The notes beneath the pieces were generated by a model. That model did not search any database. It saw only the letters and a list, made by a program, of their open reading frames with translations, and had not been told where the DNA came from. Of a DNA stretch of 64,000 nt, positions 23,547-31,290 are shown one piece after another. This stretch comes from Bradyrhizobium commune (GTDB lineage: Bacteria; Pseudomonadota; Alphaproteobacteria; Rhizobiales; Xanthobacteraceae): NCBI RefSeq assembly GCF_015624505.1, contig NZ_CP061379.1, positions 6,882,001 to 6,946,000 on the forward strand. The letters are read 5' to 3'. Each line of letters starts with the position of its first letter. The stretch's first letter is position 1. The position numbers and the translations under genes are program-made.

Positions 23547-24344
23547 ATGAAGCTTCCAACCGGCGCATCGCGCACCGTCTTCATCTTCGCCCATCCCGCC
23601 GGCCATGTCGGCGCGCCCCGCTACTACACGCCCTATTTCGAAGCGCATGGCCTCGACTGGCACATGGTGGCGATGGACGTGCATCCGGACAATCTCACTG
23701 AAACGATCCGGGCGCTGGCGAAATCGGCGAGCACCGCGGGCTTCAATCTGACCATGCCGCACAAGCCGGCCGCGTTCGAGCTTTGCGACGAGGTCGGGCC
23801 GGCCGCGACCTTCGAGGGCGTGGTCAACACCATCCGGATCGAAGCCGACGGAAAGCTCGTCGGCGAATCCTTCGACGGCGGCGGTTTCCTGAACGCCGCG
23901 CGCGAAGCCGGCATCTTCGATCTCAATCGCCGTACCGTCGTGATCGGCACCGGCGGCGCCGGCCGTGCGATCTGCCACGCGCTGGCCGCGGCCGGTTTGA
24001 AGCGCTTGCGCATCCTCAACGAGGTGCCGGGCCCGGTCGAGGCGCTGGCAACAAAACTGCGCGGGCAATTTCCGGATCTCGACATCAGCATCGAGGAACG
24101 CTTCGACGATGCCGGCCTCTGTGTAAACGCGACCTCGCTCGGCCTGCACGCGACCGACACGCTGCCGATGGATCCGGCAAAGCTGCCGAAGGATTGTGCC
24201 GTGTTCGACATCATCGCCGCACGGCGCACCGAGTTCATGGAAGCCTGTGCGGGCCGCTGCCTGAAGGTGGTCGATGGCGTCGCGATGATCCGGCACCAAT
24301 TGCCGCTGCAAACGGCGTTCTGGCGGGGCGTCCCGTCATCCTGA
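23547..24344 (+). CDS. Shikimate dehydrogenase-like oxidoreductase (AroE family)
   Basis: The 265-residue protein has the AroE two-domain pattern. The N-terminal substrate domain has FNLTMPHKPAAF (catalytic Lys), VVNTI (Asn) and GESFDGGGF (catalytic Asp). The C-terminal Rossmann domain has VVIGTGGAGRAICHALAAAGL. The usual N-terminal HS-S substrate motif is altered to HPAGHVGAPRYY, so the substrate is probably not shikimate itself. The gene is the last of an ABC import operon, so it most likely oxidises the imported compound or its hydrolysis product with NAD(P). ATG 23547 is four bases after the permease stop. Confidence 0.88.
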   Translation: MKLPTGASRTVFIFAHPAGHVGAPRYYTPYFEAHGLDWHMVAMDVHPDNLTETIRALAKSASTAGFNLTMPHKPAAFELCDEVGPAATFEGVVNTIRIEADGKLVGESFDGGGFLNAAREAGIFDLNRRTVVIGTGGAGRAICHALAAAGLKRLRILNEVPGPVEALATKLRGQFPDLDISIEERFDDAGLCVNATSLGLHATDTLPMDPAKLPKDCAVFDIIAARRTEFMEACAGRCLKVVDGVAMIRHQLPLQTAFWRGVPSS

Positions 24345-24358
24345 GCTGCTTCCCCATC

Positions 24359-24443
24359 GTCATTGCGAGGAGCCCTTGCGACGAAGCAATCCAGAGTCTT
24401 TCCGCGGAAAGATTCTGGATTGCTTCGCTGCGCTCGCAATGAC
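24359..24443. repeat. Inverted-repeat element, GTCATTGCGAG family (copy 1)
   Basis: The element begins GTCATTGCGAG and ends CTCGCAATGAC. Internal arms GAAGCAATCCAGA and TCTGGATTGCTTCG face each other around a central TTTCCGCGGAAA. Two further copies with the same ends occur at 40416-40501 and 49304-49385, and a decayed half copy near 53923. Each sits directly downstream of a gene or between operon genes, as expected for REP/BIME-type repeats. Confidence 0.85.
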
Positions 24444-24479
24444 GGAATGTGGAGCAACGACCCGGCCTGATCGGCAGGC

Positions 24480-24725
24480 CTACCACACCTCCGCGCCGGG
24501 AATTTTCTTGCGCACTGCGATGCGCTGGATCCAGATGCAGCGACGGACGGACCTGTTGGAACGGCCGACGGCGGATATGCCTTCGCCAGCTTGAAGCAGC
24601 GGCGCGATGTTCTCGCGCAGCGCGCGGCAGCGGGCGAACTCGGCCTGCCAGTCGATGACAGCGGCTTGCGCGCTCGACGTGACCAGCGCCAGCATCACAA
24701 GCCCAAGAGAGCCTGCCCTGATCAT
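24480..24725 (-). CDS. Small secreted protein of unknown function, 81 aa
   Basis: ATG 24725 is chosen because AGGAG lies nine bases upstream; earlier in-frame starts would overlap the neighbouring gene. MIRAGSLGLVMLALVTSSAQ is a signal peptide, cleaved near AQA. The mature ~60 residues contain Cys in FARCRAL and VRRCIWIQ and a basic C-terminus. No family is recognised. It lies 14 bp after the ATC-hydrolase-like gene on the same strand and may be co-transcribed with it. Confidence 0.6.
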   Translation of the reverse strand: MIRAGSLGLVMLALVTSSAQAAVIDWQAEFARCRALRENIAPLLQAGEGISAVGRSNRSVRRCIWIQRIAVRKKIPGAEVW

Positions 24726-24739
24726 GCCCCGCATCTCCT

Positions 24740-25213
24740 TTACTGCGCCTTGCCGGCGTCGCGCCGGTAGCGAAAATCGCAATGATCGGCGCCTTGCATG
24801 ATGGTCTGCGTGCGCGTCAGCTTGACGTCGGGGCCAAAACCTTCCGCGGTCGCGAAATCGGCGGTGCAGATCAGGAGAAATCCGAGCTCCGGCTCGCCAA
24901 GCGCCTTGTAGAATTCAGCATAGGCGCACCGCTTCACGTCGAAGGCGAATGCGTCCTGCGACTGCTCGATCACGTCGTAGGCAAGCGCGTCGTCGCGGGC
25001 GTAGGTCTTGAAGGCGGAGGCGACGGCCTGGCCGAGATTGGCCTCGTTCTTCGCCTTCCAGAATTCCTCGCCAAAGCCGCGATAGAGTTCGCCGAGCGTC
25101 TTGCGCACCAGCGCGTTCGCACGCGCCTCGCCGAGCTCGGCCTGGAACGCCTTAACCAGCGGCACCAGCACCTGTGCCTGGATTTTGGCCTGTTCGATCA
25201 CGGATATGCTCAT
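24740..25213 (-). CDS. L-2-amino-thiazoline-4-carboxylate hydrolase-like protein
   Basis: The 157-residue protein matches the ATC_hydrolase family in its central and C-terminal pattern. It has KRCAYAEFYKALGEPELG, then ICTADFATAEGF, and a closing MQGADHCDFRYRR with a conserved His-Cys-Asp. The named reaction opens the thiazoline ring on the way to cysteine; many family members have not been tested. Start ATG 25213 (MSISVIEQAKIQAQ) is taken rather than a longer frame reaching 25273. It is soluble with no signal peptide. An imperfect inverted repeat GGTTGTATC/GATGTAACC at 25291-25316 upstream could be an operator. Confidence 0.78.
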   Translation of the reverse strand: MSISVIEQAKIQAQVLVPLVKAFQAELGEARANALVRKTLGELYRGFGEEFWKAKNEANLGQAVASAFKTYARDDALAYDVIEQSQDAFAFDVKRCAYAEFYKALGEPELGFLLICTADFATAEGFGPDVKLTRTQTIMQGADHCDFRYRRDAGKAQ

Positions 25214-25687
25214 GGGCAGCCTTCCCGGCTTCGGATGCCTCGATTTCAGCGTGAGGCCTGTGAAATGGAACACACTTGAAGCATCGTTAAGGTTGTATCA
25301 TACTCACGATGTAACCAAGGCGCACGGGACGCACGAGCCCCGGACCTGTTTTTAGATCATTTCATTCTCGAACACAGAGTTGGAGTAGGCAATGCTTCGC
25401 TCAATTCTCGGTGCTCGCTTATTGCCGTCGCGGTTCGACCGCAGACTTGATCCGCATCCCACCGGCTTGAAAGCATCCCCTCGCTCGGGGTGAGACGGAT
25501 GACCACGACCGGCCTCGAAAAATTCCGTCCGCCGTGCCGTCCGGCTCAACGACGTGAAGACGGCATCGCGCGCAGGCGTTGCATGACCGAGCGGGTGTGA
25601 ACGGCGCAGCATCGCCTCGACGAAGAGACAGTCCGCCAGCCCGGGAGAGCGCCGGCATCGACAGCTCGCAGCATCGAAAGGACGCCC
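25214..25687. other. Intergenic region of 474 bp without a supported gene
   Basis: Frames on both strands lack ribosome-binding sites and family features. Base composition drops near 25280-25400, consistent with promoter DNA for the two divergently transcribed flanking genes. No repeat of the families found elsewhere is present. Confidence 0.5.
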
Positions 25688-26974
25688 ATGGACGAAGCCA
25701 AGCCGCTGACCAGCGCATTCTCCAGGACCGCGAATTTCTCGATTCATCAGGTCGACACCGCGTTCAGGGCTGCCGCGCGGGCCGCCGCTGTCCCCGCTGC
25801 GGTGCCGTTCACCCCGCCACCTACGCTCGGGCCGCTGGCTGCTTTCGCAGGCACTTTCACCGGCCAGGGGTTCAACACGATCTTCCGGCCCGACAGCGCG
25901 ACAACGCCGACGCCAATGCCGGGACCGATCAACACCACCGACCCGGCCGACAACGTGCTGGAGCTCAATCTCACCGACGAGACGCTATCGTTCTCGAACA
26001 ATCTCGGGTCGATCCCCAATCGTGGCTCGGGGCCGCAGGCCGACGCATTCTTGAACGGCGTGCCGTATCTCCAGACCATCAACGACGTCACCACGGGTGC
26101 GCCGATCGGCATTCACTTCGAGCCCGGCATCTGGCTCGCGGTGCCGGAGACGACCAATCCGCACGAACCGGTCACCGTCGCGCGCATGGCCTCGATCCCG
26201 CATGGCACGACGATCACGGCGCAGGGGACCGCACTGCCGCCGGTCGCCGGCAAGCCGACCATCGCCGCCGTCGACATCACGCCGTTCCTGAACGGCAATC
26301 CGGCCAACAAGCACACATTCCAGAATCAGACCGCCGCCAACAAGACCACGCGCAGGCTGCCGCAAGACCTCACCGCGCTGATCGCCTCCGGCAAGCTCAC
26401 CCAGGCCATGATCACGGACCCCAACACCTTGCTGCGCAACCAGATCGCGCACCAGACCATCAGTCAAACCATCATCATCGAGACCTCGACCAAGCCCGGC
26501 TCGCCGCTGTCCGGCGGTCCCTTGCCGGCCGTCACCTCGGCGGGACCGCATCCGCAGGCGCCGAACTTCGCCGGCGGCACCGCGAACATCGCGTTCCTGC
26601 AGGGGGTCCCGGCCCCGCCGCCGGGCCGCGCGGGCGCCAACGCCAACGCGTTCCAGATGGACGCCGTATTCTGGATCGAGACGGTGATCTACGACATCGA
26701 CGTGCCGCGCATCCCGTCCGGCGAGCCGCCGATCATCCTCCAGCCGGTGCAGAAGAGCACGGTGCCGCTGGTGCCGAGCTTCGTCGCAATGCTGCCGTTC
26801 GTGCCCGGCAAGGGATTTGCCGGTGGCCGCGTCAGGGTGGCGACGACGCAGATCCAGTATTCGCAGAAGGTGATGCTGGATTTTGCCGGCCTGACCTGGC
26901 CGCACGTCTCCGTCGCCTCGCTGGTGCCGGCAGCCCCGGTGCCGATTCCGGAGCATCTGCTGCCGCTGACGTGA
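25688..26974 (+). CDS. Uncharacterised 428-aa protein, possibly of a haem-binding-like family
   Basis: ATG 25688 lies behind AAAGGAC. The protein is soluble with no signal peptide and is rich in Pro, Thr and Asn. Segments such as LGPLAAFAGTFTGQGFN near residue 45, LELNLTDETLSFSNNLG and GIHFEPGIWLAVPETTNP recall a family that annotation pipelines sometimes call 'heme-binding protein', whose opening resembles nitrobindin-type lipocalin domains. No axial haem ligand can be assigned by eye. It is followed by a terminator-like hairpin. It stands alone, facing the convergent oxidoreductase gene. Confidence 0.8.
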   Translation: MDEAKPLTSAFSRTANFSIHQVDTAFRAAARAAAVPAAVPFTPPPTLGPLAAFAGTFTGQGFNTIFRPDSATTPTPMPGPINTTDPADNVLELNLTDETLSFSNNLGSIPNRGSGPQADAFLNGVPYLQTINDVTTGAPIGIHFEPGIWLAVPETTNPHEPVTVARMASIPHGTTITAQGTALPPVAGKPTIAAVDITPFLNGNPANKHTFQNQTAANKTTRRLPQDLTALIASGKLTQAMITDPNTLLRNQIAHQTISQTIIIETSTKPGSPLSGGPLPAVTSAGPHPQAPNFAGGTANIAFLQGVPAPPPGRAGANANAFQMDAVFWIETVIYDIDVPRIPSGEPPIILQPVQKSTVPLVPSFVAMLPFVPGKGFAGGRVRVATTQIQYSQKVMLDFAGLTWPHVSVASLVPAAPVPIPEHLLPLT

Positions 26975-26995
26975 GAGCGGCTCACGCAGGTTTTT
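26970..26995 (+). terminator. Rho-independent terminator-like hairpin at the 3' end of the 428-aa protein gene
   Basis: CGTGAG-AGCGG-CTCACG forms a 6-bp stem at 26970-26986 that includes the TGA stop. After CAGG a run of five T follows. The stem is short and the U-run is offset by four bases, so efficiency may be modest. Confidence 0.55.
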
Positions 26996-27014
26996 ATACT
27001 TTAAAGTACAGAAA
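26991..27014 (-). promoter_or_regulatory. Second copy of the TetR-type operator, downstream of both flanking genes
   Basis: Read on the minus strand this 24-bp sequence matches the operator at 28059-28082 at 19 of 24 positions, sharing TTCTGTACTTT and AGTATA. Its centre TACTTTAAAGTA (26997-27008) is a perfect 12-bp palindrome. It lies between the ends of two convergent genes, where no promoter is expected. Confidence 0.55.
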
Positions 27015-27054
27015 CTGGTCCCAAGCACAGGGGCGCAGCATTCTCGATCCGGGA

Positions 27055-28038
27055 TCAGGCCAGGTTCGGCGTAAAGATGACCTTACCCTTGAAGCTCGCA
27101 GCCTGGGCGATCGCATCGGGAAATTGCTCCAGGCCGTAGGTCGCAGCGACCGGCGCCGTGAGTGCTCCCGACGTCACCAGCGCGGTCAGATGATCGTACA
27201 TTTTGCCCATGGTCTCGGCCGTCGCAGTCTTGTGCCAATGCACGAGCCAGAAGCCGCGCACCGATACCTCGGCAAAAATCGCTCTTTGGCTCGAGCCGGA
27301 GAAGGGCTGTCCGCTCATCGCGCTGTAGAGAACGACCATGCCTTTCGGCGCGACGCAGTTCATCAGGTTCAGGGTCGATGCGCCGCCGACCATATCGAGC
27401 GCCAGATGGATGGAGGCTCCGCCCGTCTCGCTGGCGACGCGCTTGGGCAGATCGGGACCGTCGACGAGCACCACATCCGCTCCCAGCGCGCGCAACTCCG
27501 GCACCAGTTCCTCGCGGCGAACGACGTTGACCAGCTTGATTCCCAGCGATTTCGCAACCGCGATGACCGCACGACCGGTTGCCGAATTGGCGCCATTCTG
27601 AATCACCCAGCCACCGTTCGGGATCTTTACCATATCGGTCAGCAGCAGATAGGCCGTCGCAGGATTGACGCCGACCATCGCGAGCTGCCGAACGTCCGCC
27701 TGCAGCGACAAGGGCCGCTGCCATGTCGCGGTGAACTTGACCCGCTCGGTCCAGGTCGGAACCATGATCGGTATCAGGGTTCGGTCGCCTTCCTTCAGGT
27801 GCTTTACGTTTGCACCGGCCGCGATCACACGGCCCACGCCTTCGATTCCGAGGGTGGCCGGCAGCGGCGGCAGAAATCCGTAGCGTCCCGCCGCGATCAT
27901 GAGGTCGGTGGCATTGACGGGAGCGGCCTCGACGGCGACCACGACGTCATCAGGGCCTGGAGTACCCACATCGGGCACGTCGTTCAGCTTCACTGCGTCC
28001 GCAGGCTTTCCGAACGCCACGACTTGAACCGCCTTCAT
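27055..28038 (-). CDS. Zinc-independent MDR-family oxidoreductase (quinone/enoyl reductase type)
   Basis: The 327-residue protein is a medium-chain dehydrogenase/reductase: a GroES-like N-domain (DVVVAVEAAPVNATDLMIAAG, LGIEGVGRVIAAG) and a Rossmann domain (WVIQNGANSATGRAVIAVAKSLG). The Cys and His zinc ligands of alcohol dehydrogenases are absent. The pattern fits 2-enoyl-thioester or quinone reductases (ETR/MECR-like) that use NADPH. ATG 28038 follows AAGGGAGACGACAG. The gene is divergent from a TetR regulator with a palindromic operator between them, so it is probably induced by an electrophilic or toxic compound. Confidence 0.9.
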   Translation of the reverse strand: MKAVQVVAFGKPADAVKLNDVPDVGTPGPDDVVVAVEAAPVNATDLMIAAGRYGFLPPLPATLGIEGVGRVIAAGANVKHLKEGDRTLIPIMVPTWTERVKFTATWQRPLSLQADVRQLAMVGVNPATAYLLLTDMVKIPNGGWVIQNGANSATGRAVIAVAKSLGIKLVNVVRREELVPELRALGADVVLVDGPDLPKRVASETGGASIHLALDMVGGASTLNLMNCVAPKGMVVLYSAMSGQPFSGSSQRAIFAEVSVRGFWLVHWHKTATAETMGKMYDHLTALVTSGALTAPVAATYGLEQFPDAIAQAASFKGKVIFTPNLA

Positions 28039-28058
28039 CTGTCGTCTCCCTTTGCTTC

Positions 28059-28082
28059 ATTCTGTACTTTGTAGTATAGAAT
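28059..28082. promoter_or_regulatory. TetR-type operator between the MDR gene and tetR
   Basis: A 24-bp near-palindrome running from ATTCTGTACTTT to GTAGTATAGAAT pairs at 9 of 12 positions. It lies 21 bp upstream of the MDR start codon and 90 bp upstream of tetR. Size and place fit a TetR dimer site that controls both genes. Confidence 0.65.
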
Positions 28083-28171
28083 AGGAGGAAGGTCAACGAA
28101 TCCGCCGGATTGCTCCGGTCACGTCTCCTTGAGGACTTAACTTCCGCAGCCGGAGTGCATAAACAGGTTGG

Positions 28172-28747
28172 ATGGCAAGACCACGCAGTTTCGATCCCGA
28201 CGACGTCCTCGAAGTCGCGCGCGAGGTGTTCTTGCGCAAGGGCTACCAGGCGGCGTCGCTCGACGAGATCACGGCGGCGAGCGGCATCGCCAAGCCGAGC
28301 CTCTATGCGGCGTTCGGCGACAAGAGCGCGCTGTTCCTGCGCGTGCTCGATCGCTATCACGACCGCATCCTCGGCTGGGCGGAGCGCGTCCTGGCCCAGC
28401 CTGGCCCGGCCCGCGACGCGATCCGGCAATGGCTCACCGGCTTCGTGCCGTATTGCTCCGGCGCCAAGGGATCGCGGGGCTGCCTGTCGATCAACTCGGC
28501 GACCGACGGGTCGCTCGACCAGGCAGAAATCCGCAAGAGCATCGAGCGCTACAACAGACGGCTCGAGCAGCTGTTGCGCGCGCGCCTGCATGCCGACCGG
28601 ACGCAGTTCAGGAAGGGCTTTGATCCCGATCTCACGGCACACACGATCATGGTGGTGCACACGGGATTGATGACGCTCGCGCATCAGGGGTCCGACGCGA
28701 AGCAGGTTCAGGCCGTGATCGACCAGGTGATGACCCTGCTGGCTTGA
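28172..28747 (+). CDS. TetR/AcrR family transcriptional regulator
   Basis: The 191-residue protein opens MARPRSFDPDDVLEVAREVF with a TetR DNA-binding domain (GYQAASLDEITAASGIAKPSLYAAFGDKSALF). The remainder is helical, with GSRGCLSINSATDGS as in AcuR/YxaF-like regulators. It probably represses the divergent MDR oxidoreductase. The start ATG 28172 lacks a strong ribosome-binding site but matches the family start. After the stop, 28748-28993 contains no supported gene. Confidence 0.92.
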   Translation: MARPRSFDPDDVLEVAREVFLRKGYQAASLDEITAASGIAKPSLYAAFGDKSALFLRVLDRYHDRILGWAERVLAQPGPARDAIRQWLTGFVPYCSGAKGSRGCLSINSATDGSLDQAEIRKSIERYNRRLEQLLRARLHADRTQFRKGFDPDLTAHTIMVVHTGLMTLAHQGSDAKQVQAVIDQVMTLLA

Positions 28748-28993
28748 AAAGGGCGAGGCGCGATGCCGAAGCCGGTCGGGACCTCACGCTTCGCTTGATC
28801 CGGACTACGCGCTGTTCCAGCGAAGCGGAGCAAGGCGCCCCAGTCCGTCTACGCTCTTCGAGCTACGCCGGACACGCTTGGCATTGAGATGAATTGGATC
28901 GTGGCTTGCCTAGCCGAAGCTCGCGGCGGCAGCCCGCCTGCGCCCTTTGGGCTTCGGCGTGGCATCCTTCACTCGGCTATCGCGAGCGAAGGA

Positions 28994-29068
28994 TGGTGGG
29001 CACGACAGGGATCGAACCTGTGACCCCTACCATGTCAAGGTAGTGCTCTCCCGCTGAGCTACGTGCCC
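28994..29068 (-). tRNA. tRNA-Val (anticodon GAC)
   Basis: The minus strand from 29068 folds as a complete tRNA: acceptor GGGCACG/CGTGCCC, D-arm GCTCAGCGGGAGAGC, anticodon arm CTACC-TTGACAT-GGTAG, and T-arm with GGTTCGATCC. The loop TTGACAT gives anticodon GAC (Val, GUC/GUU). The 3' CCA is encoded (28994-28996). Seventy-five bases, no intron, no missing arm. Confidence 0.96.
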
Positions 29069-29142
29069 TAGAGGTCATTAAAATCGGGTGGGGTCCCTAT
29101 AACGGCTCAGGGGACCCGGCGCAAGGACACTCGACAGCCGAT

Positions 29143-29502
29143 TTAGGCCGCCAGCATCTTGTTCACTTCGCTCACCAATTCGCGCAGGTGAACGGGTTTC
29201 GACAGTACCTTGGCGTTCTTTGGGGCGTCCGAATCCGAGTTCAGTGCGACCGCTGCAAAGCCGGTGATGAACATGATCTTGATGTCGGGATCGAGTTCCG
29301 AGGCCCGGCGCGCGAGCTCGATACCGTCCATCTCCGGCATCACGATGTCGGTGAGCAGCATCTCGAATGGCTCTTCGCGCAACCGCTGATAGGCGGCCAT
29401 GCCGTTGTCGTGCGAGGAGACCTGAAAACCGGCGTTTTCCAGCGCCTTGACCAGGAAACGGCGCATGTCGTTGTCGTCTTCGGCGAGCAGGATCTTTGGC
29501 AT
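29143..29502 (-). CDS. cpdR: Single-domain response regulator CpdR
   Basis: The 119-residue protein is one receiver domain and nothing else. Acidic residues sit in LLAEDDNDMRRF, phospho-acceptor Asp52 in LLTDIVMPEMDG, Thr80 in MFITGF, and Lys102 in LSKPVHL. In Caulobacter and rhizobia CpdR, dephosphorylated by the CckA-ChpT relay, loads substrates on ClpXP and times the cell cycle. Sequence, size and position next to tRNA-Val and the N-formylglutamate amidohydrolase gene fit cpdR of Bradyrhizobium and relatives. A second copy elsewhere in the genome would be normal. Confidence 0.88.
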   Translation of the reverse strand: MPKILLAEDDNDMRRFLVKALENAGFQVSSHDNGMAAYQRLREEPFEMLLTDIVMPEMDGIELARRASELDPDIKIMFITGFAAVALNSDSDAPKNAKVLSKPVHLRELVSEVNKMLAA

Positions 29503-29875
29503 GGCAGGAACGTTGAATCCCCAAGGGCAATCACAAGACGATCACAAGGCATCGGCAGAGGTCACTAAGCCCGACAGACGGTAAATTTCGGGTGAAAATC
29601 TTTACCCTGGGCGGCTTGCGCGACCGGCTCTTTGTGAACCGGAACGGGCCCCAAATCAATCGAGCCGCGCCGCCAAATCCGCAGGCAGATGCCCGCAGGG
29701 TTAAGACGTGTTCCAGTGCCGATCACACTTTTTCGCTTGGCAGAATGATTGCGATTCCGGACAATGACGACACATAAGAGCCGTTCGACCGGCCGAATCA
29801 CTTTGATCCGGACCTTGCCGGATGCTGCGGCACCACGGGACGAAGCCTGAGAATTTAGGGACGAAGCCTGAGAAG
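29503..29875. other. Intergenic region of 373 bp with a 17-bp direct repeat
   Basis: Two exact copies of GGGACGAAGCCTGAGAA lie at 29837-29853 and 29858-29874, with a 21-bp period, immediately upstream of the amidohydrolase start. The period is seven codons and in frame, so an upstream start (ATG 29822) would add a seven-residue tandem repeat to that protein. Nothing else is seen between cpdR and this point. Confidence 0.6.
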
Positions 29876-30766
29876 ATGACCCGGTTTGACGGCGACGTGT
29901 CGCCAGCCTTCGAGATCGTAGAGCCCGCCGAATGGCGCGCGCCTGTGATTTTCAACTCGCCCCATTCCGGCTCGACCTACCCGGACGAGTTCCTGAACGC
30001 CTCGCGGATCGATTTGCCGACGCTGCGGCGCTCGGAAGATTCCTTCATGGACGAGCTGATCGGCCATTTGAGCGAGCGCGGCTTTCCGACCGTGCGGGTC
30101 AACTTTCCCCGCTCCTATGTCGACGTCAATCGCGAGCCCTATGAGCTCGATCCCCGCATGTTCACCGGCCGACTGCCGAGCTTTGCCAATACCCGCTCGA
30201 TGCGCGTCGCGGGTGGGCTCGGCACCATCCCGCGCGTGGTCGGCGACGGCCAGGAGATCTATCGCGACCGCATCCTGGTCGATGACGCGCTGGCGCGGAT
30301 CGAGACGCTGTACAAGCCCTACCATCGCGCCCTGCGCCGGCTGATCAACAAGGTGCACCAGATGTTCGGCACCGTGGTGCTGGTCGATTGCCACTCGATG
30401 CCCTCGGTCGGCGTCAGCAGAGACGAGCCGCGCCGGCCCGACGTCGTGATCGGCGACCGTTACGGCACGAGCTGCACGCCGCTATTGCCCGACCGGGTCG
30501 AGGAGACCATGAGCGGGCTCGGCTATTCGATCGGCCGCAACAAGCCCTATGCCGGCGGCTTCATCACCGAGCATTACGGCAATCCGGCGAGCGGGCTGCA
30601 TGCGGTGCAGCTCGAACTCAACCGCGCGATCTACATGGACGAGCGGCGGCGCGAGCGCGGTCAGCGCTTTGCGCAAGTGGCAAACGACTTCGCAGTGCTC
30701 GCCGACGTGCTGGCCACGACGATTCCGTTCGGCGATCTCGGCCCGTTCCAGGCCGCGGCGGAATAA
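29876..30766 (+). CDS. N-formylglutamate amidohydrolase family protein
   Basis: The start is ATG 29876 (MTRFDGDVSPAFEIVEP). The 296-residue protein has the family pattern: PVIFNSPHSGSTYP near the start, VNFPRSYVDVNREPYELDPRMF, VLVDCHSMPS with metal-binding Asp-Cys-His, GDRYGTSC, and PYAGGFITEHYG. The named reaction releases formate from N-formylglutamate (histidine degradation), but no hut genes are near. In alphaproteobacteria this paralogue travels with cpdR and hisN. Soluble, no signal peptide. Confidence 0.9.
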   Translation: MTRFDGDVSPAFEIVEPAEWRAPVIFNSPHSGSTYPDEFLNASRIDLPTLRRSEDSFMDELIGHLSERGFPTVRVNFPRSYVDVNREPYELDPRMFTGRLPSFANTRSMRVAGGLGTIPRVVGDGQEIYRDRILVDDALARIETLYKPYHRALRRLINKVHQMFGTVVLVDCHSMPSVGVSRDEPRRPDVVIGDRYGTSCTPLLPDRVEETMSGLGYSIGRNKPYAGGFITEHYGNPASGLHAVQLELNRAIYMDERRRERGQRFAQVANDFAVLADVLATTIPFGDLGPFQAAAE

Positions 30767-30862
30767 ACGCTCAGTTTTTCCAACGATCGCGTCGCGCGCG
30801 ATTGGCGCGAACAGGTTTTCACTTCGCATCAACGCGCGCATGAAAATGAAAACCGAGAGCCA

Positions 30863-30897
30863 AAGAAAAAGGGCCGCTTCTGATGAAGAAGCGGCCC
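30863..30897 (-). terminator. Rho-independent terminator of the candidate sRNA
   Basis: A perfect 10-bp GC-rich stem (30871-30880 with 30888-30897, loop of seven) is followed on the minus strand by TTTTTCTTT. On the plus strand no T-run follows, so it terminates minus-strand transcription. No protein gene on the minus strand lies upstream for more than 2 kb, which points to a local RNA gene. Confidence 0.85.
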
Positions 30898-30953
30898 AAG
30901 TCTAGGGAGGAAACGCCCAAGGAGGGCAGCGGTAACGCAGAGCGCTACCGCAC
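30863..30953 (-). ncRNA. Candidate trans-acting small RNA with two anti-Shine-Dalgarno motifs
   Basis: On the minus strand a -35 TTGCAC (30983-30988) and a -10 CATATT (30960-30965) with a 17-bp spacer predict a start near 30953. The transcript would fold into three hairpins. The first is a 10-bp stem GCGGTAGCGC/GCGTTACCGC with a UCU loop. The second is GCCC-UCCUU-GGGC. The third is a 10-bp terminator stem GGGCCGCTTC/GAAGCGGCCC followed by five U. The second loop carries CUCCUU, complementary to AAGGAG, and the linker before the terminator carries CCUCCC. No frame of convincing coding quality overlaps. Length is about 91 nt. I see all parts in the sequence; expression is inferred. Confidence 0.72.
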
Positions 30954-31290
30954 CGCAACAATATGCGGCCGCGACGCACAAAGTGCAAGGGCTTTCGAGC
31001 CGTTTCCCATGCAAAACGCACATAGCTCAATTGCTTTAAAAGAAACCCAGATTCAGTTTCTTTGATAAGGAAATTCAATGGGTTGATAGTCATTTGCATA
31101 CGAACAAGGCATGGTCGGAACTAAGCTTTCAACTCTATGATCGATATTTGGCCAGCAGATGGCTCGGATGAGGCAGTGTCACGCCGCATTCAAAATACCA
31201 GGGTGCAAGATTAAGACAGCGCTGCCCGTCTCCGGCGATTTGAGCTAGGCAGAGGCGAACTTCACCCGACTTTCGTTTTGAGGATGTGCC

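Noticed and set aside
25352-25747. Minus-strand 131-codon frame in the gap before the 428-aa protein gene
   Set aside because: No ribosome-binding site, no family pattern, and it runs into the start of the supported plus-strand gene.
30902-31099. Minus-strand 65-codon frame overlapping the sRNA candidate
   Set aside because: Its end lies inside the structured sRNA region, it has no family pattern, and the RNA structure explains the sequence better.
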